64,000 nucleotides of DNA from Saccharopolyspora soli (GCF_022678645.1 NZ_JALBWV010000031.1:1-64000); one strand, 5' to 3'. Positions 18,143 to 28,693 are shown, numbered from the stretch's first letter. The notes: generated by a model from the letters alone, not told the origin. A program made the numbers and translations.

Positions 18143-20392
18143 TTGACTGAACCCCAGTCGATCGACGAGGGCGTGTACGAAGCCACCGCCGTGCTGGACA
18201 ACGGCGCGTTCGGGACTCGCACCGTCCGCTTCGAGAGCGGCCGACTGGCCAAGCAGGCCGCCGGTAGCGTCGTCGCCTACCTCGACGACGAAACCATGCT
18301 GCTGTCCGCCACCACGGCGTCCAAGCAGCCGAAGGAGCACTTCGACTTCTTCCCGCTGACCGTCGACGTCGAGGAGCGGATGTACGCCGCGGGCCGCATC
18401 CCCGGCTCGTTCTTCCGCCGGGAGGGCCGCCCCTCCACCGACGCCATCCTGACCTGTCGGCTGATCGACCGGCCGCTGCGCCCGTCCTTCGTGGACGGCC
18501 TGCGCAACGAGGTCCAGGTCGTCGTCACCGTCATGAGCCTGGCGCCGGGTGACCTCTACGACGTGCTGGCGATCAACGCCGCGTCGGCGTCCACCCAGCT
18601 GTCCGGGCTGCCGTTCTCCGGCCCGATCGGTGGCACGCGGATGGCGCTGATCGACGGCCAGTGGGTGGCCTTCCCCACCCACGAGCAGCTGGAGCGGGCC
18701 GTGTTCGACATGGTCGTCGCGGGTCGCATCGTCGGCGACGACGTGGCGATCATGATGGTGGAGGCCGAGGCCACTGATAAGACTGTCGCGCTGGTCGCCG
18801 GTGGTGCCCAGGCACCGACCGAGGAGGTCGTCGCCGCCGGTCTGGAGGCCGCCAAGCCGTTCATCCGGACCCTGTGCCACGCGCAGCAGCAGCTCGCGGG
18901 CGCCGCTGCCAAGGCCGTCCAGGAGTTCCCGGTGTTCCCGGCCTACGCCGAGGACGCCTTCACCGCCGTCGAGCAGGCCGTCTCCGCCGAGCTGGCCGAG
19001 GCGCTGAAGATCGCCGGTAAGCAGGAGCGGGAGAACCGCCTCGACGAGATCAAGGCCGCGGTGCTGGACAAGGTCGGCACCGACGAGGGCCAGCCGTTCG
19101 AGGGCCGCGAGAAGGAGATCGGCGCGGCGTTCCGGTCGCTGACCAAGAAGCTGGTGCGGCAGCGGATCATCCGCGACCAGGTCCGCATCGACGGCCGCGG
19201 CCTGACCGACATCCGCAGCCTGTCCGCCGAGATCGGGGTGATCCCGCGGGCCCACGGCTCGGCGCTGTTCGAGCGCGGCGAGACCCAGATCCTGGGCGTG
19301 TCGACGCTGAACATGCTGCGGCTGGAGCAGACCATCGACTCGTTGTCCCCGGAGACGACGAAGCGGTACATGCACCACTACAACTTCCCGCCCTACTCGA
19401 CCGGTGAGACCGGCCGGGTCGGCAGCCCCAAGCGGCGCGAGATCGGCCACGGCGCGCTGGCCGAGCGGGCGCTGATGCCGGTGCTGCCGTCGCGCGAGGA
19501 GTTCCCGTACGCGATCCGGCAGGTCTCCGAGGCGCTGGGCTCCAACGGCTCCACCTCGATGGGCTCGGTGTGCGCCTCGACGCTGTCGCTGCTGAACGCG
19601 GGTGTGCCGCTGAAGGCTCCGGTGGCCGGTATCGCGATGGGCCTGGTGTCCGATGAAGTGGATGGCAAGACCCACTACGTGGCCTTGACCGACATCCTGG
19701 GCGCCGAGGACGCCTTCGGCGACATGGACTTCAAGGTCGCCGGTACCAAGGACTTCGTGACCGCGCTGCAGCTGGACACCAAGCTCGACGGCATCCCGTC
19801 CGAGGTGCTGGCCCAGGCGCTCGGCCAGGCCCGTGACGCCCGGTTCACCATCCTGGAAGTGATGGCCGAGGCGATCGGCAAGCCCGACGAGATGAGCCCG
19901 CACGCCCCGCGGGTGACCTCCATCAGCATCCCGGTGGACAAGATCGGCGAGGTCATCGGCCCGAAGGGCAAGATGATCAACTCGATCACCGAGGAGACCG
20001 GCGCGGAGATCACCATCGAGGACGACGGCACGATCTACGTCGGCGCCGCCGACGGCCCGTCCGCCGAGGCCGCCATCGACAAGATCAACGCGATCGCCAA
20101 CCCGCAGCTACCGAAGGTCGGCGAGCGCTTCCTGGGCACCGTGGTCAAGACCGCGGCCTTCGGCGCGTTCGTCTCGCTGCTGCCGGGCAAGGACGGCCTG
20201 GTGCACATCTCCAAGCTGGGCAACGGCAAGCGCATCGGCAAGGTCGAGGACGTGGTCAACGTCGGCGACAAGCTGCGCGTGGAGATCGCCGACATCGACA
20301 GCCGCGGCAAGATCAGCCTGGTGCTGATCAGCGACGAGGCCGAGAAGGCCGAGGGCGAAGCCCAGCCGGAGGCCGAGACGTCGGCGCAGTGA
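18143..20392 (+). CDS. pnp: Polyribonucleotide nucleotidyltransferase
   Basis: 749-aa PNPase, 3'-5' phosphorolytic RNase; in actinobacteria it can also make RNA tails. Two RNase PH domains (~10-225 and ~345-555) flank an all-helical domain. The second core has the [13 protein letters not shown] active-site segment ([19 protein letters not shown]). A KH domain (~585-645, [15 protein letters not shown]) and an S1 domain (~655-725, [20 protein letters not shown]) end the protein, plus an acidic tail. TTG at 18143 is favoured by GAGGAG 7 bp upstream and matches family N-termini. Second gene after rpsO. Confidence 0.96.
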   Translation: MTEPQSIDEGVYEATAVLDNGAFGTRTVRFESGRLAKQAAGSVVAYLDDETMLLSATTASKQPKEHFDFFPLTVDVEERMYAAGRIPGSFFRREGRPSTDAILTCRLIDRPLRPSFVDGLRNEVQVVVTVMSLAPGDLYDVLAINAASASTQLSGLPFSGPIGGTRMALIDGQWVAFPTHEQLERAVFDMVVAGRIVGDDVAIMMVEAEATDKTVALVAGGAQAPTEEVVAAGLEAAKPFIRTLCHAQQQLAGAAAKAVQEFPVFPAYAEDAFTAVEQAVSAELAEALKIAGKQERENRLDEIKAAVLDKVGTDEGQPFEGREKEIGAAFRSLTKKLVRQRIIRDQVRIDGRGLTDIRSLSAEIGVIPRAHGSALFERGETQILGVSTLNMLRLEQTIDSLSPETTKRYMHHYNFPPYSTGETGRVGSPKRREIGHGALAERALMPVLPSREEFPYAIRQVSEALGSNGSTSMGSVCASTLSLLNAGVPLKAPVAGIAMGLVSDEVDGKTHYVALTDILGAEDAFGDMDFKVAGTKDFVTALQLDTKLDGIPSEVLAQALGQARDARFTILEVMAEAIGKPDEMSPHAPRVTSISIPVDKIGEVIGPKGKMINSITEETGAEITIEDDGTIYVGAADGPSAEAAIDKINAIANPQLPKVGERFLGTVVKTAAFGAFVSLLPGKDGLVHISKLGNGKRIGKVEDVVNVGDKLRVEIADIDSRGKISLVLISDEAEKAEGEAQPEAETSAQ

Positions 20393-20417
20393 CCCGAGCG
20401 TGACGCACTGTCCGATG

Positions 20418-20447
20418 CGGCCCGTCCCGGTTCTCCGGGGCGGGCCG
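20418..20447 (+). terminator. pnp terminator
   Basis: CGGCCCGTCCCGG, loop TTCT, CCGGGGCGGGCCG: a 13-bp stem with one G.U pair, 25 bp after the pnp stop, followed by TATTGTC. Good candidate for a factor-independent terminator of the rpsO-pnp unit. Confidence 0.75.
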
Positions 20448-20452
20448 TATTG

Positions 20453-20496
20453 TCGTGAGTGGCAATGGTCGTTGGGACGACCATGAACACTCACGA
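20453..20496. repeat. 44-bp hairpin repeat, copy 2
   Basis: Outer arms TCGTGAGTG/CACTCACGA identical to the other copies; inner stem ATGGTCGT/ACGACCAT with a TGGG loop. The inner stem is wholly different in sequence from copy 1 but pairs perfectly, and total length is again 44. It lies 5 bp after the pnp terminator and upstream of the M16 gene. Confidence 0.87.
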
Positions 20497-20520
20497 CCTC
20501 GCGATGAGACCAAAAGGGAC

Positions 20521-21864
20521 ATGAAGCAGCAGAACGAGATGCGTGCCGGGCACCTGCAACGTCCGGGAACCACCCGAGTCCTCGGTCGCAGCGGCGACGC
20601 GGCGGTGCGGCGCACGGTGTTGCCGGGCGGGCTACGGGTGGTCACCGAACCCGTGCCCGGAGTCCGATCGGCCTCCGTCGGGATCTGGGTCGCGGTGGGC
20701 TCGCGCGACGAGGCGCGGCCGCAGGCCGGGGCCGCGCACTACTTGGAGCACCTCCTGTTCAAGGGCACCGCGAAGCGCACCGCCGTGGACATCGCGCAGC
20801 AGATCGACACGGTCGGTGGCGAGCTGAACGCCTTCACGTCCAAGGAGCACACCTGCTACTACGCGCACGTGCTGGACCGGGATCTGCCGCTGGCCATCGA
20901 CATGCTCTGCGACGTCGTCTTCGACGCGGTGAACGCGAGGTCCGATGTGGACGTCGAGCGCAGCGTGGTCCTGGAGGAGATCGCGATGCGCGACGACGAT
21001 CCCGAGGACCTGCTGCACGAACTGTTCACCTCGGCCCTGCTCGGCGACCACCCGCTGGGCCGCTCGGTGTTGGGCACCGAGGACTCCATCGGCAACATGA
21101 CTCGGGCGCGGGTGCACGGTTTCTACCGCCGCAGCTACGAGATGCCGAAGATGGTCATCGCCGCGGCCGGGAACGTGGAGCACGGCCGGGTGCTGCGGCT
21201 GCTGCGGAAGGCGCTGGGCGACCGGCTGGACGGCGACGTGCGGCCTGCGCCGCCGCGCATGGGACGGGCCCGGCTACCGCAGCAGAAGCCGCTGGTGCTG
21301 CACAGCGACGACACTGAACAGGCGCACCTGCTGCTGGGCTGCCGCGGCTTCGACCGCCACGACGAGCGCCGGTTCGCGCTCGGGGTGCTCAACGCGGCGC
21401 TCGGCGGCGGCATGAGTTCGCGGCTGTTCCAGGAGGTCCGAGAACGGCGCGGGCTGGCCTACTCGGTTTACTCGGCCACCACGGCGTACTCCGACGCCGG
21501 AACGTTCTCGGTGTACGCCGGTTGCGCCCCGGATCGCCTCGGCGAGGTCGCGACGGTGATTCGCGGCGTGCTCGCCGGGGTGGCGGCCGACGGGTTGACC
21601 GAGGACGAGGTGGATCGCGGTCGTGGGCAGTTGCGCGGCGGCCTGGTGCTCGGCTTGGAGGACAGCGCCTCGCGGATGAGCCGGATCGGCAAGACCGAGC
21701 TGAACTACGGCAGGCACTACACCGTCGAGCAGACCCTGGAACGCATCGACGCGGTCACCACCGAGGACGTGGCGGAGCTCGCGGCCGAACTCCTGCGCCG
21801 CCCGCTCACCACCGCGGTGGTCGGCCCGTACGCCTCCCCGGCGGACCTCCCCGACGGTGCCTGA
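20521..21864 (+). CDS. M16 family zinc metallopeptidase (PepR-like)
   Basis: 447-aa processing-peptidase-type zinc protease. The inverted zinc motif HxxEH is HYLEH (His73, Glu76, His77), with the distal zinc Glu in the ERSVVLEEI helix. The second half has the GGGMSSRLFQEVRERRGLAYSV (substrate-closure) segment characteristic of M16B. It acts probably in the cytoplasm, as no signal peptide is present. Position after pnp matches the conserved pnp-pepR pair of actinobacteria. ATG at 20521 follows AAAAGGG; the frame extends upstream through the hairpin repeat but that part is not coding. Confidence 0.9.
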   Translation: MKQQNEMRAGHLQRPGTTRVLGRSGDAAVRRTVLPGGLRVVTEPVPGVRSASVGIWVAVGSRDEARPQAGAAHYLEHLLFKGTAKRTAVDIAQQIDTVGGELNAFTSKEHTCYYAHVLDRDLPLAIDMLCDVVFDAVNARSDVDVERSVVLEEIAMRDDDPEDLLHELFTSALLGDHPLGRSVLGTEDSIGNMTRARVHGFYRRSYEMPKMVIAAAGNVEHGRVLRLLRKALGDRLDGDVRPAPPRMGRARLPQQKPLVLHSDDTEQAHLLLGCRGFDRHDERRFALGVLNAALGGGMSSRLFQEVRERRGLAYSVYSATTAYSDAGTFSVYAGCAPDRLGEVATVIRGVLAGVAADGLTEDEVDRGRGQLRGGLVLGLEDSASRMSRIGKTELNYGRHYTVEQTLERIDAVTTEDVAELAAELLRRPLTTAVVGPYASPADLPDGA

Positions 21865-21882
21865 CCACCCGATCGAGGCTGA

Positions 21883-21929
21883 GTGAAGGGCACCTTTGAC
21901 CGGCTTAGTCGGTCGAAGGTGCCCTTCAC
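21883..21929. repeat. 47-bp hairpin repeat, copy 1
   Basis: GTGAAGGGCACCTTTGACCG pairs with CGGTCGAAGGTGCCCTTCAC (one mismatch in 20). Located after the M16 gene and before dapB. A 47-bp element with related arms lies at 42950-42996. Probably acts as a terminator, but no U tract follows in the sense direction. Confidence 0.8.
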
Positions 21930-21991
21930 CTCGTGAAAAACGCTGGTGCATAGACTCGGGGCAGCTCGACGGTTCGGTTTGGGGAGGTTGA

Positions 21992-22750
<759 letters not shown>

Positions 22751-23224
22751 GTGGCTGAGCAGCGCAGGCTGATGAACGCGCGGACGTCCGCGTTCGTGGT
22801 CGCCATCGTGCTGCTCGTCTACCTGGTGCTCATGGGGGACCGCGCGGTCACCATGATCGTCAGCGGGCAGCCGGTGTTCATCGCGCTGGGTCTGGCGATC
22901 ATGGTGCTGCCGGTGCTCGGTGCCGTGCTGGTCGTCGACCAGCTCCGGTTCGGGGCGAACACCGAACGGCTCGCGCGGCGGCTCTACGACGAGGACGCGC
23001 TGCCGGATGTTTCGCACCTGCCGCGGCGGCCCTCGGGCCGCGTCGAGCGGGCGGCTGCCGATGAGTGGTTCGACGAGAAGCAGGCCGAACTCGAAGCCGC
23101 ACCGCAGGACTGGCGGCGGTGGTTCGCGCTGGCGCAGGCATACGACTTGGCTGGCGATCGGAATCGCGGCCGCAAGGCGATGCGCCGCGCGATCGAGCTG
23201 GAGCGCGAAGACCCGGCGCGGTGA
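22751..23224 (+). CDS. Two-TM conserved membrane protein
   Basis: 157-aa protein starting at the base after the dapB stop, so co-expressed with it. Two hydrophobic helices at ~14-32 and ~41-61 are followed by a soluble C-terminal region. The last part (WFALAQAYDLAGDRNRGRKA) looks like a single TPR-type helical hairpin. Genes of this kind follow dapB in related actinomycetes as I recall, but no function is known. The GTG start at 22751 is the only sensible one. Confidence 0.75.
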   Translation: MAEQRRLMNARTSAFVVAIVLLVYLVLMGDRAVTMIVSGQPVFIALGLAIMVLPVLGAVLVVDQLRFGANTERLARRLYDEDALPDVSHLPRRPSGRVERAAADEWFDEKQAELEAAPQDWRRWFALAQAYDLAGDRNRGRKAMRRAIELEREDPAR

Positions 23225-23696
23225 CGCGTTTTCGCGTGACGAGAACGACTCGAATTTGCTCGGCGCGGTTTGCCGCGAATTCGCATGCGGTCGCGGCAAG
23301 GTAGTCGTGCTGTGTTAACTCCTCTACCGCTTTCCGGGTGAACGCCCCTCGCGTGCTGCGCTTTTCGGGTAACGATTACTCCGCGATCTCACCAAGTGGT
23401 TGGTCCATTGACAGCGCGCCCGGCGATCCCGATCATTTCTGCCATGTCTAGGTTCGCCACGCTAGTGGCTCGCCTGCATGTTGATTTGGTGCAGCAGGCC
23501 AGCGCTCTCTGTTGCGTTCGTTAGAGCTCGCCTTTCGCGGAACCGGGCTTCGGCGCACCAACGCTGGTTCTCCCGGTCCGATGTGTTCCTCACGGCACGG
23601 CCGTTTTCTCCGTTGATGCCGCGTGCTCCAGTGCGCGGTTCGGTGGCGTTCCGGCGTGCCGCCAGTCGGGTATTTCCACGGAATCTCGGAGCACGA
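23225..23696. other. Long upstream region of the SBP56-like gene
   Basis: 472 bp without a credible gene and with lower GC than the neighbours, consistent with regulatory DNA. A small ACGCG-TTTT-CGCGT hairpin lies just after the upstream stop (~23225-23240). A promoter candidate is at 23408-23436. The open frame running from 23478 into the next gene lacks a ribosome site and has poor codon usage. The leader from the promoter would be ~260 nt. Confidence 0.5.
23408..23436 (+). promoter_or_regulatory. Candidate sigma-70-type promoter
   Basis: A perfect -35 TTGACA at 23408-23413 is separated by exactly 17 bp from GATCAT (4 of 6 match to TATAAT). It lies ~270 bp upstream of the secreted SBP56-like gene in a GC-poor stretch. 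Confidence 0.45.
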
Positions 23697-25517
23697 ATGA
23701 AGATTAGATTTCGAAGAGTGCCGACCGGCCTGGCCGCCCTGCTGCTGGCGGTCGGCGCGGTCACGCTACCGGTGCAGGACGCCTACGCGGACGTCGAAGT
23801 TTCCACCCAATCCATCAAAGGCGCCGACGGCAAGGATTACTCGGTCACCAACCATGTGGTGAAAAGTGCGCTGGAGAAGTCGCAATCGGACGGCAAGCGC
23901 AAGGAATGGCTGTTGGTCTGGGCCGGTGACGAGAACATCGCGGACACCGTGGTGCCCGATGTGCGGAACCTGCCGGGCTCGCTCGGCGGCGGACTCGGCA
24001 AAGTCGCCAATGCCGCGCCCGGCCCGGACTTCCTCGCGGTCATCGACGCGACCCCCGGATCACCCGGTTACGGCCAGGTGGTCAACACCATCACCGTCGG
24101 GCCGCTGGTGGAAAACGAGCCGCACCACATGCAATACGTGTGGCACAAGGGCGACACCATTTACGCGGGCGCATTGTTCGGCGCGGCCACCTACGCCTTC
24201 GACGTGGCGGAGTTGCCGAACGTGAAGCTGAAAGGCATCAGCCTGCCGTCGCAAACGCTCGGCGGCTCGGTTCCGGACGCGTACTGGGTGCTCAAGGACG
24301 GCACGGCGTACGCGACCTACATGGGCGGTCCGGTCGCGCCGGGTCCGTACCGGTACGACGACGGCTCGGTGCATATCGGCAACGGTTTCGCCGGAAGCCC
24401 CGGTGAAGTCGTGCGGTTCGACGAGAACGCCAAGGTGCTGTCGCAGTCCCCAGCGGCGACTCCGGGCGGCGACAACGCGAAGCTGTGCGCGAACCTGCCG
24501 ACGATCGGCCAGCCGACCTGCGCCAACCCGCACGGCATCCAGGCCCGCGAGGACCTGAACACGCTGGTGACCGCCGACTACGTCGAACCCCGCAACATCA
24601 TCCTGGACCCGGTGAAAGCACCCTCGCCGTACCTGCGGCGGCCCACGGTGCGCACCTGGGACATCTCTGACCGCAACCACCCGAAGCTGAAGGCGGTGTC
24701 CTACCTGCCCGACGGGCCGCGCGGCGACCCGGCCGACCCGCTGCACCAGGAAAGCCGCGCGGTGATGGAGACGACCGTCACCAACCTCCCCGGTCACAAG
24801 GGCGCCTTCGCCCAGACCATGCAGGGCGGTGCGGTCTTCTACACGCCTGACATCACCGCGCCCGAGCCGCACTGGCGGCAGGTGTTCGACGACGGCACGG
24901 CCAACCCCGGCTTCGACGCGGCCAACGACCGCAACGGAGGCAGCTCCAACGGCGGCTGGATCCAGACCAGCCCTGACGACCGGTTCCTGTACCGGGCGAT
25001 CGTGGGACGCCAGCCGGGCACGTTCGGCCCGGACGACCCCGGCACCACCGGTGGTGTCTACGTGCTGGACATCTCCAAGCTGGTTGGGGCGGGCGACGGC
25101 TACCAGTGCTCGATCGACACCAAGCAGGAAGCCGAGTACGGCGGCGCCGAGGCCGACTGCCCGACGCTGGCCGGCGCCGCCCCGATCAACCCGGGGCAGC
25201 CGGGTGCCGGACCGCACTGGGGCGCGTACGACAACTTCGTGCTCGGCCCGGACGGCCTCTACCAGGAGACATCGCAGCCGCGGCGGTTGGCGGTGTCCAA
25301 CTACTTCGTGGCTCGGTCCGGTTTGGACGGTGACCACAAGGTCAACGTCCTGCACCTCGGTCCGGACGGTTCGGTGTCGGTCGACGACGCGTTCCGCGAT
25401 GAGGTGACCGGCGAGGTCGGAGTCGACTTCAACCGGCGGTCCTGGCCGCACGGGGAGTTCGGCAACGCCAAGCCGCACTCGGAGCTGTTCGTAGTCGCCG
25501 ACTCCGACGTCAAGTAG
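23697..25517 (+). CDS. Secreted SBP56/methanethiol-oxidase-like beta-propeller
   Basis: 606-aa secreted protein. Residues 1-~30 form a Sec signal (basic MKIRFRR, hydrophobic core, cleavage near DAYA). The body resembles the selenium-binding-protein 56 / methanethiol oxidase propeller: NPHGIQAREDLNTLVTADYVEPRNI (the analogue of the N-MVSTEW-AP segment), VRTWDISD, SPDDRFLYRAIVG, RRLAVSNYFVA and a C-terminal FNRRSWPHGEFGNAKPHS. SBP56 proteins are usually cytosolic; methanethiol oxidase is periplasmic. Enzyme activity and metal are unproven here. ATG at 23697 follows GGAGCACGA. A YeeE-type transporter lies downstream, suggesting sulfur or selenium chemistry. Confidence 0.62.
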   Translation: MKIRFRRVPTGLAALLLAVGAVTLPVQDAYADVEVSTQSIKGADGKDYSVTNHVVKSALEKSQSDGKRKEWLLVWAGDENIADTVVPDVRNLPGSLGGGLGKVANAAPGPDFLAVIDATPGSPGYGQVVNTITVGPLVENEPHHMQYVWHKGDTIYAGALFGAATYAFDVAELPNVKLKGISLPSQTLGGSVPDAYWVLKDGTAYATYMGGPVAPGPYRYDDGSVHIGNGFAGSPGEVVRFDENAKVLSQSPAATPGGDNAKLCANLPTIGQPTCANPHGIQAREDLNTLVTADYVEPRNIILDPVKAPSPYLRRPTVRTWDISDRNHPKLKAVSYLPDGPRGDPADPLHQESRAVMETTVTNLPGHKGAFAQTMQGGAVFYTPDITAPEPHWRQVFDDGTANPGFDAANDRNGGSSNGGWIQTSPDDRFLYRAIVGRQPGTFGPDDPGTTGGVYVLDISKLVGAGDGYQCSIDTKQEAEYGGAEADCPTLAGAAPINPGQPGAGPHWGAYDNFVLGPDGLYQETSQPRRLAVSNYFVARSGLDGDHKVNVLHLGPDGSVSVDDAFRDEVTGEVGVDFNRRSWPHGEFGNAKPHSELFVVADSDVK

Positions 25518-25549
25518 ACCGCACCGGAAATTGCAGTCTCCGGACTCGC

Positions 25550-25708
25550 TTTGCGTGGCGGTGCGGGTAGCGGAATCTCAGACGCCGTCTCGCTGTGGGA
25601 TCCCCGACATCATGTATGTCCTCGGGGCTTTCCTCGCGAGACGACGTCTGAGAACCCGCGGCGGCGCCGGTTGGGGAGGTGGGCTAAGCGGCTTCGCCGC
25701 TTCAAAAG
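25550..25708 (+). repeat. Large structured intergenic repeat, copy C
   Basis: Best-formed copy. Flank GCGTGGCGGTGCGGGTAGCG precedes arm CTCAGACGCCGTCTCG (25577-25592), which pairs with CGAGACGACGTCTGAG (25637-25652) with one mismatch. The interior has GGGATCCCCGACATCATGTA and CTCGGGGCT forming an inner stem. GAACCCGCGGCGG follows, and a second perfect hairpin AAGCGGC-TTC-GCCGCTT lies at ~25686-25702, followed by CAAAAG. Lies between the SBP56-like gene and the next membrane protein. Confidence 0.9.
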
Positions 25709-25755
25709 ACAAGCGATCAAAGACAAACGATCAGAGATAAGCGACGAGAACGCGG

Positions 25756-27417
25756 GTGGCGATGGAGAACATGCACGCCCACACCGGGGTGTCCAGTGTG
25801 GATCTGTTGGCCTTGGTGCTGCGGGTGCTCCTGCTGACGAGCACCGCCCTTGTCGCCGGTATCGGCCTGCTGCGAGCGGTCGTAGCGGTGCCGACCTGGC
25901 TGGCCTGGGTTGCTGGTGGTGTCGCTGCCGCCGTCAGCGCGTGGTCCGCCTTCGCGCTCGACATCAACGTTGGTTTCGCCGTGGCGCACGCGGTGCTCGC
26001 GCTGGCGGTGCCGATCTTCTTGCGCTGGCGGGCCGGGGTCACCTATCTCGGGTTCGGGCTGGCACTGCTGTTGATCGCCGAGGCCGGGCTCGGGCATTCG
26101 TCGCTCGCGTTCTTCTCGGACACCGTGTTCGCGGCCGTCGCGGTGGTTTGGTTCGGTTTCGCCGTCGGGTCCTGGCGGGACGACAGCGGACTGCGACCGG
26201 GGCCGGTGGCCCTGACCGCCGCGTTGGCGCTGGCCGGGGCCGGTATCGGGCAGTTCCTGCTGTCCGGTCTGCTCGACCGGCGCTTGGTGGACAGCACCTA
26301 CGGCCTGGTGCTGGTCGGGCTCGTCGTGGCGTCGTTGGCCGTGCTGGTGCTGACCGCAGTGGTCCGCGACCTGCGGCGGGTTTATCGGTTTGGTGCGGTG
26401 GGTGTGCTGATCGCGGTCATCGCGTGGACCGCGCTGCCCGGCATTCCGCGGCCGCACGACCTACCGGTGCCCGGCGTGCCCCGGCTCGCGTCGGCGGCCG
26501 GGACACCGGTGCTGGTCAGCCCCCATCGACCGGGCCGCAACCTGGTCCACTTCCCGGAGAGCGCCGGTCTGGACGTCGCCGTGGAAGCCAGCGGTCGAAT
26601 CGCCCGCGCGGTGCCCAAGCCGGGCAGTTCGGGCACCTGGGCCGAGGTCGAACTGCCAGCTGGGCGCAGCGATTTCGTGGTGCGTCGCGGCGCTGAGCAA
26701 GGCTCGGTGGACGTCGACACCGGCGAACTGCCAACCCTGCCAGCTGCTGTCGGAGCCGACGGGCCGGAGTGCGCGAGCGCCGCGTTGGGCGGGATCGTGG
26801 CCGGATCCGCGGCGCAGCTCGACCGCTGCCCGGCGACGGAATTGTCCACTGAGGACGACGATGCGCTGCGGAAACTGGTCGGATACCTGGCCTCCGCGGC
26901 GGTGCCGTCGATCAACGTCGTCGGGGACGATTCGCCGCGCGCACGAGCTGCGGCTGAAGTCGTGATTTCCCAGGCACAGCAACGAGGACTGGCGGTGCGC
27001 GACGATCCGGGCGGCGCGCTGGTCGTGGTGTCCGGGTGGTCACGTGCCGCGGAGGTGCTCAGTTCCGCGAGCTACCTCTACGGCGTTCACCTCGCCCCGT
27101 GGTTGCTGCACGGCCCGGTGGTGAACTCGGTGGCGGGATCGTCGATCCCGCTGCGCTTCGACCCCCGCGACCAGCGCTCGCTCACCTACGGCATGGCGGT
27201 GGCCAGCGGATTCGGCGGCGAACCGCCCTCGCTGGCCGGATTCCGCCGCTGGTTGGCAGCGCGCCAGGAGAACCTCACCGGCGAGGTCGCGATCTACGCA
27301 TCGGCCCAAGTGGACGTGATGCGGATGGCCAACCACCAGCACGGGAGTTCCGCCGTCGGCCAATGGATCCCGCAAGGCACCATCGTCGCGATCACCGGCC
27401 CCCTTTCACCCGGCTGA
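25756..27417 (+). CDS. Eight-TM membrane protein with large extracytoplasmic domain
   Basis: 553-aa protein I do not recognise with certainty. The N-terminus has a Met/His-rich stretch (ENMHAHTG) and then about eight hydrophobic helices (residues ~15-240), in a layout reminiscent of CopD-type membrane proteins. The C-terminal ~300 residues, outside the membrane, begin with a possible cupredoxin-like or beta segment (LVHFPESAGLDVAVEASG) and continue into an alpha/beta part with SYLYGVHLAPWLL. Possible starts are GTG 25756, ATG 25762 and ATG 25771; GGAG precedes only the last closely. Ends 40 bp before the YeeE/YedE gene, likely co-transcribed. Confidence 0.65.
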   Translation: MAMENMHAHTGVSSVDLLALVLRVLLLTSTALVAGIGLLRAVVAVPTWLAWVAGGVAAAVSAWSAFALDINVGFAVAHAVLALAVPIFLRWRAGVTYLGFGLALLLIAEAGLGHSSLAFFSDTVFAAVAVVWFGFAVGSWRDDSGLRPGPVALTAALALAGAGIGQFLLSGLLDRRLVDSTYGLVLVGLVVASLAVLVLTAVVRDLRRVYRFGAVGVLIAVIAWTALPGIPRPHDLPVPGVPRLASAAGTPVLVSPHRPGRNLVHFPESAGLDVAVEASGRIARAVPKPGSSGTWAEVELPAGRSDFVVRRGAEQGSVDVDTGELPTLPAAVGADGPECASAALGGIVAGSAAQLDRCPATELSTEDDDALRKLVGYLASAAVPSINVVGDDSPRARAAAEVVISQAQQRGLAVRDDPGGALVVVSGWSRAAEVLSSASYLYGVHLAPWLLHGPVVNSVAGSSIPLRFDPRDQRSLTYGMAVASGFGGEPPSLAGFRRWLAARQENLTGEVAIYASAQVDVMRMANHQHGSSAVGQWIPQGTIVAITGPLSPG

Positions 27418-27457
27418 TGCGCGATTTCGCGCACAGCCCCCAGAAGTAGGAGTGCGT

Positions 27458-28693
27458 ATGGCTGTCGTGGACGTGTCGCGTCCGGTCGTTCCGCCGGTGC
27501 AGGCGCCGCCCGCCCAGCGCGGCGTCGTCGCGGTCGGGATCGCGGTCGCCGTTGTGGTGGGCTTGGCCGTCAACAACGCCGCTGGGTGGAAGCTCACCGT
27601 GTTGTACGGGCTCGGACTCGCGTTGGGGCTCGTGCTGTTCCACTCGCGGTTCGGGTTCACCTCGGCTTGGCGGCAGCTGGTGACCGTCGGCCAGGGCCGA
27701 GCGATTCGCGCGCACATGCTGATGCTGGGAGCCGCGTGCCTGCTTTTCGCCGTGTTGCTCGGCAGCGGCGTGAGCCTTTCCGGGACGCCGGAAGGAACCG
27801 TGGCGCCCGCCGGGCTCGGCGTGGTGCTGGGCGCCTTCCTGTTCGGCGTGGGCATGCAGGTCGGTGGCTCGTGCGCGTCCGGGACGCTGTTCGCAGTGGG
27901 TAGTGGGCAGTCCGCGATCCTGTTCACCCTCGGCGGCTTTATTGCCGGTTCGGTCGCGAGCGCCTTCATCGCCGACTGGATCGCGCTTCTGCAACGCACC
28001 GGGCCCACCGTGTCGCTCGCCGACACCCCGCTCGGCTACGTCGGTGGTGTGCTCATCTCGCTGGTGATCATCGGTGGCATCTTCGGCGGATCGCTGCTGA
28101 TCGAGCGTCGCCGAAACCCACCGCCGACCGAAGAACCACCGACCGAGCGGGGTGTGCTTCGAGCGCTGCGCGGCTCCTGGCCGTTGTGGGTCGGAGCGTT
28201 GCTGCTCGCCGGGCTCAACGCGCTGACCTTGTTCGTCTCCGGGCACGCCTGGGGTATCACGTCGGCATTCGGTTTGTGGGGCGCCAAGATCCTGGCGTGG
28301 GTCGGCATCGACATCTCGGGTTCCCAGTTCTGGAGCGTGCCGGAGAATGCCGCGAAGCTCTCGGCTTCCGTGCTCACCGACCGGATTTCGGTGATGGACT
28401 TCGGCATCATGATCGGCGCGCTCATCGCGGCCGCACTCGCCGGAGCGTTCACCCTGCACCGCCAGATCCCGTGGAAGCTCGCGGTCGGCGCAGTGCTCGG
28501 CGGCGTGCTCATGGGACTCGGCGCCAGGCTCGCCGGTGGCTGCAACATCGGCGCCTACTTCTCGGGCGTGGCCTCGTTCAGCCTGCACGGCTGGTTGTGG
28601 GGCGCGATGGCCATCATCGGCACCTACGCCGGAGTCGCGCTGCGTCCGTTGTTCGGACTCACCAATCCCAAACCGTCCGACTCGGTCTGCTGA
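27458..28693 (+). CDS. YeeE/YedE family sulfur (thiosulfate/selenium) transporter
   Basis: 411-aa inner-membrane protein of the YeeE/YedE (DUF395/TsuA-type) family. Members take up thiosulfate, and YedE is proposed to carry a selenium compound. The two hallmark cysteine motifs are present: GMQVGGSCASGTLFAVGSG (~135-153) and RLAGGCNIGAYFSGVASFS (near the C-terminus). About ten to twelve hydrophobic helices. ATG at 27458 follows AGTAGGAG by 5 bp; the GTG two codons earlier has no room for that site. It lies in one direction with the membrane protein before it and two tiny secreted proteins after it. Confidence 0.88.
   Translation: MAVVDVSRPVVPPVQAPPAQRGVVAVGIAVAVVVGLAVNNAAGWKLTVLYGLGLALGLVLFHSRFGFTSAWRQLVTVGQGRAIRAHMLMLGAACLLFAVLLGSGVSLSGTPEGTVAPAGLGVVLGAFLFGVGMQVGGSCASGTLFAVGSGQSAILFTLGGFIAGSVASAFIADWIALLQRTGPTVSLADTPLGYVGGVLISLVIIGGIFGGSLLIERRRNPPPTEEPPTERGVLRALRGSWPLWVGALLLAGLNALTLFVSGHAWGITSAFGLWGAKILAWVGIDISGSQFWSVPENAAKLSASVLTDRISVMDFGIMIGALIAAALAGAFTLHRQIPWKLAVGAVLGGVLMGLGARLAGGCNIGAYFSGVASFSLHGWLWGAMAIIGTYAGVALRPLFGLTNPKPSDSVC

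Noticed and set aside
25531..25740. Short open frames in the large repeats that give a recurring peptide (VAVRVAE...GIPD...)
   Set aside because: The peptide recurs only because the DNA element recurs; it appears in different frames and both strands with no stable start, so it is not a gene.
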